A DNA stretch of 64,000 nt, taken from assembly GCA_020886235.1 (NCBI GenBank), contig AP025250.1, forward strand, positions 248,001-312,000, written 5' to 3'. Positions 46,665 to 54,213 of this stretch are shown piece by piece. The notes beneath the pieces are model-generated. The model saw only the letters and a list, made by a program, of their open reading frames with translations, ran no database searches and was not told the DNA's origin. This DNA is from Candidatus Dependentiae bacterium Noda2021. Lineage in GTDB: Bacteria; Babelota; Babeliae; Babelales; Vermiphilaceae. Positions within the stretch are counted from its first letter, which is position 1. Each line of letters starts with the position of its first letter. The position numbers and the translations under genes were made by a program.

Positions 46665-47182
46665 TCAATCAAAGATATTCTCGACAATTTTCTCTTTAAT
46701 AAGTTCTTGATCATTACCCTTAATTTCTGATTCTGTAACGTTATTGGTGATGGGAATACCTGACGTTGTTTTGCCCCAGCTCCTGCCAGCGTCCCTAGTT
46801 GTGGCATAAGAAGATCATTCTCAAATTTAATTAAAAGTTGTTTATCTTGCCCAACGGCAGGAATGGTTATAGTTACGTTTTTTTCTTTATTATTTTTGGT
46901 ATAAGCCAAATTTAATATAGTATCCCAGCGCTTGTTTTTTAAATTGGCAATACGCAATTTACCTTTTGGTTCAATTATGTGGCCTACCTGAAGAATATAA
47001 TTTTTTTCTTTTCCATGCTGATGATATGCAGATAGTGTAATACTATGTTTTGATTTATTACTAAGTTCAAATTTCCATTGGTCAGTGGGCTTACTTGCTT
47101 TTGGGCCCTCTTCCATTTTGTATTGAGCTTGAGCATAACCAGTGGCCATGAGGATCAACAGTAGAGCTTTAAGATTGTTCAT
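46665..47182 (-). CDS. Secreted beta-rich protein, tandem family member 3 (frame break near the C-terminus)
   Basis: A protein of 172 residues after correction, with signal peptide MNNLKALLLILMATGYAQA. The mature part has WKFELSNKSKHSITLSAYHQ, like the two upstream paralogues. The frame breaks after LAGAGAK: both paralogues end with a SGxPLxNNxT motif, and this one has the matching KTTSGIPITNNVTESEI in another frame. One extra base in the CCCC at 46774-46777 restores it, with the stop at 46665-46667. The ribosome binding site is AAAGGA. Function unknown. Confidence 0.72.
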
Positions 47183-47200
47183 GCGGCTTCCTTTAAACGG

Positions 47201-47791
47201 TTACTGATCACCAAAAACACCGTGGTTATATTCGTTGTCATAGGGATCAACATCATCCCACAGAGAAGGTTCTACGGGTATTTCGGGGTTTCCTTCAATA
47301 TCACGTTGTGTCACGTTATTAACGAGAGGGATACCTGACTCGGTCGCTTGACCATTTTTTCGTAGGCTGTAGTGACCTGTTTGAGGTCGTATAAAGCCAT
47401 CTTCAAGAGTAATAAAAATGTTTTTATCTGCTGAAAAAAAATATGTTCTACCCAAGGTATTTGAAGTAATCTCCAGAGTGGTAATTTTATTTAGGGTGGG
47501 CAATATTGCGCGAAATTTGGGTGTGTTATACGGCGCGATAGAAAATGTCTTGGCTGGTATTACCGCCAGTGTTATTGGTTGTCCGCCTTGGCTTACAATG
47601 ATACTTAATTTTTCTTTAGTACGATTAACTAATTCAAAGTTCCATCCCTTTAACGGGTCCTTAGCTCGGGGAGTGTCTTCAGTTTCTTGCACTACCATTT
47701 CTGGATTCACTTGTGGAACATATGGCTTTCTTTCTTGTGCTTGATCATTTAAGCAGAAAAGTAATGTGCCTAACAAATAAGTCTTTTTCAT
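47201..47791 (-). CDS. Secreted beta-rich protein, tandem family member 2
   Basis: A 196-residue protein with signal peptide MKKTYLLGTLLFCLNDQAQ. The mature part has GWNFELVNRTKEKLSIIV, ITLAVIPAKTFSIAPYNTPK, then FRAILPTLNKITTLEITSN, KNIFITLEDGFIRPQTGHYS and SGIPLVNNVTQRDIEGN. The same order occurs in both neighbours. It ends with an acidic tail (DDVDPYDNEYNHG) absent from them. Beta-strand-rich, with no enzymatic motif; perhaps a cell-surface or host-interacting protein, but unknown. Confidence 0.72.
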   Translation of the reverse strand: MKKTYLLGTLLFCLNDQAQERKPYVPQVNPEMVVQETEDTPRAKDPLKGWNFELVNRTKEKLSIIVSQGGQPITLAVIPAKTFSIAPYNTPKFRAILPTLNKITTLEITSNTLGRTYFFSADKNIFITLEDGFIRPQTGHYSLRKNGQATESGIPLVNNVTQRDIEGNPEIPVEPSLWDDVDPYDNEYNHGVFGDQ

Positions 47792-47803
47792 TTTTTTTCC
47801 ATT

Positions 47804-48379
47804 CTAATCAAGATTGATGATCTGACTTGCGGTAATGTTATTTATTAACGGTAAGCCTGATTTAGTGGTTTTTTTAGCTTTAATCAGTGGGTTTATGTTT
47901 AAAATACCCTCTTGTGGATGAATTGAGCCATTTTCAAAGGTGACAAAGACATTTTGTTTAGGATTGTCTTTAATTGCCAACATGTAGGCTACCTGCTGTG
48001 TTCCTGAGTTTTCTTGTGTTTGTATTATCAACTTATAATTAAAGCCTCTTGGCAATGCAGCGCGCAATTTAGGCGTTTGTAAGGGTAATAAGGGTACTTT
48101 TGCCGGTATTACTTTTTGCGCTATAGTAAAGTGTTCTACCCGATCTTTGTACGCATCGGCGTTAATAATAATTCTAATTTCTTTGTTGCTACGGTTAACC
48201 AGCTCAAAATTCCATTTATCCAAGGGCTTTGATGCAAGAAATCCAGTTTCAAATTTGTTGTCTTCTAATTCTGCAAGTACCGAACCGCTTTTATTTTCGA
48301 TAATTTCCACGGCAAATACTGATGAACCACCTGTTAATGACATTAGAAAAATTACCAATATTCTTGTAATTTTTTTCAT
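47804..48379 (-). CDS. Secreted beta-rich protein, tandem family member 1
   Basis: A 191-residue protein with signal peptide MKKITRILVIFLMSLTGGSS. The mature part has KWNFELVNRSNKEIRIIINA, KVIPAKVPLLPLQTPKLRAA, KQNVFVTFENGSIHPQEGIL and SGLPLINNITASQI. It is the first gene of a three-gene tandem array on the minus strand, with 10-20 nt between genes, so they are likely one transcript. I start at 48379 because AAAGGAG lies 6 nt upstream and the signal peptide begins there. Function unknown. Confidence 0.72.
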   Translation of the reverse strand: MKKITRILVIFLMSLTGGSSVFAVEIIENKSGSVLAELEDNKFETGFLASKPLDKWNFELVNRSNKEIRIIINADAYKDRVEHFTIAQKVIPAKVPLLPLQTPKLRAALPRGFNYKLIIQTQENSGTQQVAYMLAIKDNPKQNVFVTFENGSIHPQEGILNINPLIKAKKTTKSGLPLINNITASQIINLD

Positions 48380-48584
48380 ACTAAACTCCTTTGGCAATAT
48401 ATAGTTAGTATTAGCTTATAAAAATTTCAACTTGAATATCAATTGTAATATTAAAAATGTATAAATTACCAAATATGTAACAAGATTTTTTTATTGATAC
48501 ATTACATCAATAGTAATTTCTCAGAGTAAATTTTTATAGTTACACTAGTAAATACGTTAATTGTGAGCTTAGCAGGAGATATTT

Positions 48585-49985
48585 ATGCGTGATGCAATTT
48601 TTAGAGAATATGACATACGTGGTATTGTTGGAACAGACTTTTTGGTAGAAGAAGTGTATGATCTTGCGCGTGCGATAAGTTTATATTTTAAAACTCAAGC
48701 GCCTTCGACATCAGTCGTGGCTGTGGGAATGGACGGTCGTTTGCATTCCCCTGCAATAAAAGAGCAGTTGGTAAAAGGTTTAAATGATAGTGGATTAGAT
48801 GTAGTTTTTGTAGGAGTTTGCCCTTCACCTGCCCTGTATTTTTCCTTATTTACTATGCCTGTTGACGCAGGAATTATGATAACCGCGTCGCACAATCCCA
48901 AAGAATATAATGGCTTTAAAATTTTGTTGGGAAAAAACAATGTGTGGGGCTCAGAGCTAAAAGTTATACGTGATTATTACAAAGAAAAAAAAAGTGTTGA
49001 TAGCACCCGTAGAGGAGCACTTTGCGAAAAACTGGTTATTCCTTCTTATATATCGTGGCTTGCGGATCATTTTAGTCATTTAAAAAACATGAATATCAAG
49101 GCTATTATTGATTGTGGTAATGCCGCAGGTGGTACGGTAGTGCCTTTACTGATCGAGGCAATGAATTGGAAGTTCGTAGATCCGTTATGCTCCGATGTTG
49201 ATGGAAATTACCCTAATCATGAAGCTGATCCGTGTGTAGAAAAAAACATGCAAGATGTAAAAGAGCGTATGCTTACCGGTGTCTATGATGTAGGCATAGG
49301 TCTTGATGGAGATTGTGATCGCATGGTACCTATGACACCATCGGGTTATCTCGTGCCGGGCGATAAGCTATTTGCGCTTTACTCCCAAGATGTTTTACAA
49401 AAGCATCCAGGTGCCGGTATTGTTGTGGATATTAAAAGCTCATCGGGGCTTCTTGAGTTGCTTGAGCAATGGAAAGCGCAGGTAACTATTTCGCCTTCTG
49501 GACATGCCATCATTAAAGATAGAATGAAGAAATATAACGCCCTATTAGCAGGCGAACTCAGCTGCCATTTCTTTTTTGCAGATTCTTATTTTGGCTACGA
49601 TGACGGCATTTATGCCTTTATGCGGCTTTTTGATATCATGCAAAAAACCGGCAAATCATTAGAAGAGTTATTAATTGTTTTCCCGCAAAAATTTAGTTCG
49701 ATAGAAATTCGTCTAACATGCGCTGAAAACAAAAAACAAGAAATCATCCATGAGATTGCGCAGGCGTTTAGTAAATTACCTGACGTGACCTTAATTACCG
49801 TTGATGGTGTGCGCGCGTCACTACCTTATGGGTGGGGAATTGTCAGAGCTTCTAACACACAGGATGTACTGAGTATGCGCTTTGAATCAGACTCCCCAGA
49901 GGGCTTAGCGTTAATCAAAAAAGATTTTGCAACTATTTTAAGCCGGTATTACAATAACGCGTTACTACAGCAACATTTTAATTAG
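48585..49985 (+). CDS. manB: Phosphomannomutase/phosphoglucomutase (alpha-D-phosphohexomutase)
   Basis: Interconverts mannose- or glucose-6-phosphate and 1-phosphate for sugar-nucleotide and polysaccharide synthesis. The 466-residue protein has FREYDIRGIVG (as in AlgC/ManB), the phosphoserine loop TASHNPKEYNGFKI, the metal loop GLDGDCDRMVPM and the sugar-specificity loop GELSCHFFF (GEmSgH-F type). This combination marks the PMM/PGM subgroup and differs from the GlmM at the window edge. nfo follows after 10 nt. Sugar preference cannot be read reliably. Confidence 0.92.
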   Translation: MRDAIFREYDIRGIVGTDFLVEEVYDLARAISLYFKTQAPSTSVVAVGMDGRLHSPAIKEQLVKGLNDSGLDVVFVGVCPSPALYFSLFTMPVDAGIMITASHNPKEYNGFKILLGKNNVWGSELKVIRDYYKEKKSVDSTRRGALCEKLVIPSYISWLADHFSHLKNMNIKAIIDCGNAAGGTVVPLLIEAMNWKFVDPLCSDVDGNYPNHEADPCVEKNMQDVKERMLTGVYDVGIGLDGDCDRMVPMTPSGYLVPGDKLFALYSQDVLQKHPGAGIVVDIKSSSGLLELLEQWKAQVTISPSGHAIIKDRMKKYNALLAGELSCHFFFADSYFGYDDGIYAFMRLFDIMQKTGKSLEELLIVFPQKFSSIEIRLTCAENKKQEIIHEIAQAFSKLPDVTLITVDGVRASLPYGWGIVRASNTQDVLSMRFESDSPEGLALIKKDFATILSRYYNNALLQQHFN

Positions 49986-49995
49986 GTATTTTTAA

Positions 49996-50815
49996 GTGAA
50001 ACAGGTTGGTTTACACATCAGATTACAAGAAACGTTATTAGGTGTTGCGCAAAAAGCGTACATGTTAGATTTACCGTTTTTTCAGTGTTTTGTTATAGAC
50101 CAAAACACTAATCGAGTCATACGCCCCAATGAAGAAGAAATTGAAGCGTTTGGTAACTATTGTCGTGACACTTTTACGCATCGTTTTTTACACTCATCAT
50201 ATTGGATAAATTTGTCGGCGGTTGATCATTTTAACAGTAGATTGTTTGAACGAGAATTTAATCTCGCTGAAAAGCTAGAATTTACTCACATGATTCTACA
50301 TCCGGGGCGGCTACGGGCAGTAAATCACGTATTCCAGGAATACACGCGTTAGCTCACGCTTTGAACAGGATTTTTAAATACGATACGCCCATTAAAATTG
50401 TCCTTGAAAATACGGCCCATGGGGTATTTCAGTGGGCGGTGATTTAAATGATTTTAAAATTCTTTTAGAACAATTAGAACGTCCGGAAAAACTCTATTTT
50501 TGTCTAGATACAGCGCATGCATATTCGTATGGCTATGACATCTCAACTGACATAGAACAAGAGCGTTTTATTGAACTTGTTGATAAAACTATGGGATTAT
50601 CGCAATTAGCGCTTATACATCTAAATGATACGACAGAAAAAAAAGGGAGCAAAATCGATCGTCATGCAATTCCTGGTAAAGGCAACATAGGGCAAGAGTC
50701 TCTTAAATCATTTGTGAATAAAAAAGAGCTTGCTCATCTTCCCCTGTTACTTGAGCTGCCGGTTTTGCCTCTCGATGAGGAAAGCGCAATTGTAGACATC
50801 ATAAAACAGTGGTGA
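49996..50815 (+). CDS. nfo: Endonuclease IV (AP endonuclease; two frame breaks)
   Basis: Repairs abasic sites with three zinc ions. It is broken into three frames: GTG at 49996 to the LHPG motif, then another frame for the middle, then a third for the end. One extra G in GGGG at 50304-50307 gives LHPGAATGSKSRIPGIHALA and LENTAHG; one more in GGGG at 50421-50424 gives HGGISVGGDLNDFK. The third part has FCLDTAHAYSYGYD and LALIHLNDTTEKKGSKIDRH, with HAIPGKGNIG, standard metal ligands. With both changes it is 273 residues long, the family size. GAPDH follows after 16 nt. Confidence 0.9.
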
Positions 50816-50831
50816 CGTAAAGGAGAGTGTA

Positions 50832-51845
50832 ATGCGTATTGCGATTAATGGGTTTGGTAGAATTGGTCGAAATTTTTTGAGAGTCTTGCTACAAGATCCA
50901 CATGCGCTAGCTGACCTTACTATAGCTGCAATTAATATTGGACCCGGCAAAATTGAGCGTGTTCCTCATTTATTTAAATATGATACTTTAATGGGAACAT
51001 TTGACCAAGATGTAAGGCTTGAGGGCCAGGAACTAATAATCGGTGACAGTATACGAATACCGCTATTTGCGTGCGCAGATGCGGCAGAATTACCATGGAA
51101 GCAACTATCGATTGACTGGGTTGTTGATGCATCAGGCAAATATACACGAAGGGATAAAGCGCAACAGCATTTAACAGCCGGTGCTCGCTCGATTCTTATC
51201 ACTGCGCCTGCAGATGATGATGACATAACTATTATTCCGGGAATTAACAATACTGAATATGATTCAAAGAACCATAAAATTGTATCATTAGGAAGTTGCA
51301 CGACTAACGCATTTATGCCAATTTTAAAAATCATGCATGATGAGTTTAAAATCAAACATGGTTTTATGACAACTGTTCATGCCTATACAAATTCGCAAGT
51401 ACTGCTCGATGTCGAGGATAGTGATTTGCGTCTTTCACGAGCGGCCGCGTTAAATATCATTCCCTCCAGCACGGGCGCTGCTAAAATGATAAAAAAAATT
51501 ATTCCAGACTTGGCCAATTCAATAACAGCTACCTCTATTCGTGTGCCGGTGGCCAAAGTCTCTCTCATGGATATCGTGCTTTATACTACATTAAACACAT
51601 CAGCTGAACAGATAAATCAATTATTTGAAGATGAGTCGCAAAAAGCTATGAAAGGTATAGTTCACGTGAGTTATGAACCTCTGGTTTCAAGTGATTATTC
51701 TGGTTCATCCTATTCAGTGGTTCTTGATGGATTGCTCACGGCTTGTCAGGGGCCGTTATGCAAGATAGTGGGTTGGTACGATAATGAATGGGGCTACAGC
51801 CAACGCCTCAAAGACTTTTTGCTACAAGTTGCTAAATTGACATAA
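50832..51845 (+). CDS. gapA: Glyceraldehyde-3-phosphate dehydrogenase (type I)
   Basis: Central glycolytic NAD+-dependent oxidoreductase. The 337-residue protein has INGFGRIGRNFLRVL, the catalytic SLGSCTTNAFMPI, VHAYTNSQVLLD, AALNIIPSSTGAAKMIKKII, RVPVAKVSLMDIV and GWYDNEWGYSQRLKDF. The active cysteine and histidine pair (SCTTN and the H in TVHAYT) are present. The sequence is more divergent than usual in the coenzyme-binding half. An AAGGAGAGTGT precedes the ATG. It shows the cell retains at least part of glycolysis. Confidence 0.95.
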   Translation: MRIAINGFGRIGRNFLRVLLQDPHALADLTIAAINIGPGKIERVPHLFKYDTLMGTFDQDVRLEGQELIIGDSIRIPLFACADAAELPWKQLSIDWVVDASGKYTRRDKAQQHLTAGARSILITAPADDDDITIIPGINNTEYDSKNHKIVSLGSCTTNAFMPILKIMHDEFKIKHGFMTTVHAYTNSQVLLDVEDSDLRLSRAAALNIIPSSTGAAKMIKKIIPDLANSITATSIRVPVAKVSLMDIVLYTTLNTSAEQINQLFEDESQKAMKGIVHVSYEPLVSSDYSGSSYSVVLDGLLTACQGPLCKIVGWYDNEWGYSQRLKDFLLQVAKLT

Positions 51846-51857
51846 AGAGCATTTTAG

Positions 51858-51922
51858 TCAAAATTGACTAATAGGATATAAATGATAGGCTTATAATAAC
51901 CTAGTAAATGGAGGTTATTATG
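51858..51922 (+). repeat. Duplicated 65-nt promoter/leader block, copy 1
   Basis: Directly precedes the first tandem exported-protein gene and ends with its start codon. It has the same length as copy 2 at 52904-52968. The first 17 nt and the last about 30 nt are almost identical, while the middle differs. It contains TTGACT (51864-51869, a -35-like box), TAGGCT 16 nt later, and TATAAT within the left arm of the inverted repeat. Confidence 0.8.
51893..51921 (+). promoter_or_regulatory. Perfect 10-bp inverted repeat covering SD and start codon (copy 1)
   Basis: ATAATAACCT (51893-51902), 9-nt loop AGTAAATGG, AGGTTATTAT (51912-51921). The right arm contains AGG of the Shine-Dalgarno GGAGG and the first two bases of the ATG (51920-51922); the left arm contains TATAAT. 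In RNA it would hide the ribosome binding site; in DNA it could be an operator. Confidence 0.7.
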
Positions 51923-52873
51923 AAAAATAAAATTGCACTATTCATAAGTATTTTTATATACATACCAAGTTTTGGTTACACAAAAAAAATAGAAATATTA
52001 CACAATCCTCAGCATCAAAAAAAGGTCGTCATTTTTTATGATCACCACAATGATGCACAATTTGAAGAAGGCGCAAAACAGCAAATTAATGATATTATTA
52101 ATTTCGCTAAAAGCAGCTCAGCACGTATATTAATTGAAGATATTTTTGATTATAAAGGTACTCATAGCATTGTTCATGATGGTATAGAAAAAGTGAAATA
52201 TAACAAGCCTATTTTCTTACTACGCGATGTTGCCGATAAAGCTAGGATAGAAGGTCTTTTGATAGAGAATATGGACTATCGACAAGAGATGGAATCTTCA
52301 ATTAATGGAAAGGGAATAGTATCTCGAGTAGCTTTCCAAACAGTTGAAAAATTAATAGCAACAATTAATAGTTTTGACGATCCTGAACTTAGATCTTACT
52401 ATTCTGAATTTCTTGAAAAATTTAAAATACTACACACGGATATTAAAAAGATATTTGATGAAGACAAGATGGTTTCGCAGCAACTCAAAAAAAGTGAAAT
52501 AGGTAAAAAATTACTTACTTTAGCAGATAAAATTCCTGTTACCTGCCAAATTCCTGCTCATGTAATTATGTTGTACGACGTGCGCATAATGAATTTACTG
52601 TTTATTCATAGGATCTATGAATTACAAAAAGACCTTGAATGTTCTAATTACATTTTCGTTATTGCTGGGGCTTTTCACGCTACAGAAGTTAGTGATGTTT
52701 TGCAAAAAAAATTAGGCTATAACCTAGTGGATCAATTACCAGGCATCGGCAATGAAATTATTAATTTAAATTCATTTCTCATGGCACACATCACTCCTGA
52801 GATAGAAAAAAACATGTTAACTTCGTTAGACATACTTTTAGCACCTCTTCATCTATTAGAGCGTATCGTGTAG
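51920..52873 (+). CDS. Exported protein of unknown function, tandem paralogue A
   Basis: A 317-residue protein with signal peptide MKNKIALFISIFIYIPSFGY. The mature part begins TKKIEILHNPQHQKK and contains VVIFYDHHNDAQFEEGAKQQ, ARILIEDIFDYKGTHS, FLLRDVADKARIEGLLIENM and FVIAGAFHATEVSDVLQKKL. The last motif, hydrophobic-G-x-x-H near the C-terminus with an early YDxHxD, recalls the TIKI/TraB/EreA/ChaN superfamily of putative metalloproteases, but this is only a suggestion. Nearly every motif is shared with the next gene. Start is fixed by the GGAGG at 51910-51914. Confidence 0.7.
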   Translation: MKNKIALFISIFIYIPSFGYTKKIEILHNPQHQKKVVIFYDHHNDAQFEEGAKQQINDIINFAKSSSARILIEDIFDYKGTHSIVHDGIEKVKYNKPIFLLRDVADKARIEGLLIENMDYRQEMESSINGKGIVSRVAFQTVEKLIATINSFDDPELRSYYSEFLEKFKILHTDIKKIFDEDKMVSQQLKKSEIGKKLLTLADKIPVTCQIPAHVIMLYDVRIMNLLFIHRIYELQKDLECSNYIFVIAGAFHATEVSDVLQKKLGYNLVDQLPGIGNEIINLNSFLMAHITPEIEKNMLTSLDILLAPLHLLERIV

Positions 52874-52903
52874 TCTAATTATTGATAAATAGTGGCTATT
52901 TAT

Positions 52904-52968
52904 TCAAAATTGACTAATAGAATATATTTGGTACACTTATAATAACCTAGTAAATGGAGGTTATTATG
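52904..52968 (+). repeat. Duplicated 65-nt promoter/leader block, copy 2
   Basis: Same block as 51858-51922: TCAAAATTGACTAATAG at its start and TTATAATAACCTAGTAAATG onwards to the start codon are shared, separated by an 18-nt divergent middle. It indicates that the second gene arose by duplication including its own control region. Confidence 0.8.
52939..52967 (+). promoter_or_regulatory. Perfect 10-bp inverted repeat covering SD and start codon (copy 2)
   Basis: ATAATAACCT (52939-52948), loop AGTAAATGG, AGGTTATTAT (52958-52967), identical to copy 1, overlapping the ATG at 52966-52968. Conservation of both arms and the loop while the preceding 18 nt have diverged suggests selection on this element. 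Confidence 0.7.
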
Positions 52969-53955
52969 AAAAGAATAATAGTAGTAGCATTAGCTATTTT
53001 ATCTTCTGCCAATGTATTTTCATACACTAAAAAAATTGAGATTTTACAACATCCAACAACCAAACATGAAGTGCATTTTTTCTATGATTTTCATGACGAT
53101 GAAAAATTTCCTGGTGATGTAAAACAGCAGGTAAAAGAAATCGTTACCATGGCGCAAAAGAAAGATGCGCATATCATTATAGAAAATCTTTTTGATTATC
53201 AAGGTACCAACGCTGAAATTAAAGATGATTTGGCTATGGTTAAATATTTGCGTAAATCATTGTTATTACGTGATGTACAAGATTTAGCAGAGAAGAAAGA
53301 TGTATCAATAGAAAACGTAGAATATCGCCAAGAGCGTGATTACTCAGTATATGAAGATAGACTTTCAGCGCAAGAAGCATTAAAACCCGTATCGGATGTA
53401 ATTGAGCAAATAAAGAAATATAATGGTAAAGACTTACAAGAGTATTACCAAGATGTTATTAATGAAATTGAGCCAATACAGAAAAAGCTTTTACAAACAT
53501 TTGATGGCAAAAAAAGTATTAAAAGCCAACTTGCTAATCGCAAGGTAAATAAGAAGCTTCTTGAGATAAAAAAAGATTTACCCGTAGATTGCCAAGATAT
53601 TGCTCAAGCTGACGTTGCGATGTATTATGACGCGCGATTGTTAAATCCCTTAATTGTAAATAGCATTTATGAACATCAAGTTGCTAATAGCAACAAACCC
53701 TGCATCTTTGTAATAGCCGGAACATTTCACGCGGTTGAAGTAAGTCATGTTCTTAAAGAATATTTAGGGTACAAACATAGAGATCAACAAGGTACTGATG
53801 ATGCAGCATTTATACCTGCCCAAAGTAAGTTAGAACTAGCACAGATAGACAAATTTTATGAACAAACACCAGCGCCTATAACTCCAAAATCGTTGGGTAC
53901 TTCTTTGCAAGACCTTTCTTTCTCTAAAACAAACAATTTATACCTTGTTGTTTAA
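52966..53955 (+). CDS. Exported protein of unknown function, tandem paralogue B
   Basis: A 329-residue paralogue of the preceding gene. Signal peptide MKRIIVVALAILSSANVFSY, then TKKIEILQHPTTKHEVHFF, YDFHDDEKFPGDVKQQVKEI, IIENLFDYQGTNAEIKDDL, LLRDVQDLAEKKDVSIENVE, and FVIAGTFHAVEVSHVLKEYL. The C-terminal 55 residues differ completely from paralogue A and are rich in Pro, Thr and Ser. A strong terminator follows. Function unknown; the same TIKI/TraB-like speculation applies. Confidence 0.7.
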   Translation: MKRIIVVALAILSSANVFSYTKKIEILQHPTTKHEVHFFYDFHDDEKFPGDVKQQVKEIVTMAQKKDAHIIIENLFDYQGTNAEIKDDLAMVKYLRKSLLLRDVQDLAEKKDVSIENVEYRQERDYSVYEDRLSAQEALKPVSDVIEQIKKYNGKDLQEYYQDVINEIEPIQKKLLQTFDGKKSIKSQLANRKVNKKLLEIKKDLPVDCQDIAQADVAMYYDARLLNPLIVNSIYEHQVANSNKPCIFVIAGTFHAVEVSHVLKEYLGYKHRDQQGTDDAAFIPAQSKLELAQIDKFYEQTPAPITPKSLGTSLQDLSFSKTNNLYLVV

Positions 53956-53971
53956 TAACAGCTGAGACTAA

Positions 53972-54004
53972 AAAAAGTCCTGTTAGCGCAGGACTTTTTG
54001 TTAT
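53972..54004 (+). terminator. Strong intrinsic terminator after paralogue B
   Basis: AAAAAGTCCTG (53972-53982) pairs perfectly with CAGGACTTTTT (53989-53999) around TTAGCG, followed by GTTATTTATTA. It separates the tandem genes from the tRNA. Confidence 0.93.
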
Positions 54005-54082
54005 TTATTAACTCTGGGTACTTGTCAAGTATCTTATTTTGACGTACTATTAGGTTACTTAAATTAGAAATCAAAAATATGG

Positions 54083-54159
54083 GGGCCCATAGCTCAGCTG
54101 GTTAGAGCAATCGGCTCATAACCGAGAGGTCCCAGGTTCAAGTCCTGGTGGGCCCACCA
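54083..54159 (+). tRNA. tRNA with CAT anticodon (elongator Met, or Ile2 if lysidine-modified)
   Basis: A 77-nt cloverleaf with encoded CCA: acceptor GGGCCCA / TGGGCCC, D-arm AGCTCAGCTGGTTAGAGC, anticodon loop CTCATAA (CAT at 54117-54119), T-arm CCAGGTTCAAGTCCTGG. The acceptor is unusually GC-rich and the first anticodon-stem pair is an A-G mismatch. A CAT anticodon can be initiator Met, elongator Met or Ile2; the first pair is G-C (not mismatched as in initiators), so it is not an initiator. Ile2 versus elongator Met cannot be settled without modelling and a TilS check. Confidence 0.93.
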
Positions 54160-54213
54160 GTTTTAGCACTGGTGGATTCTCAATGCTCCCCCACAACAAC
54201 GAGAGCAGGTATT

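Noticed and set aside
54148-54213. N-terminal extension of the zinc-ribbon protein starting inside the tRNA
   Set aside because: The extension encodes the tRNA 3' end and CCA; the ATG at 54214 gives the normal start.
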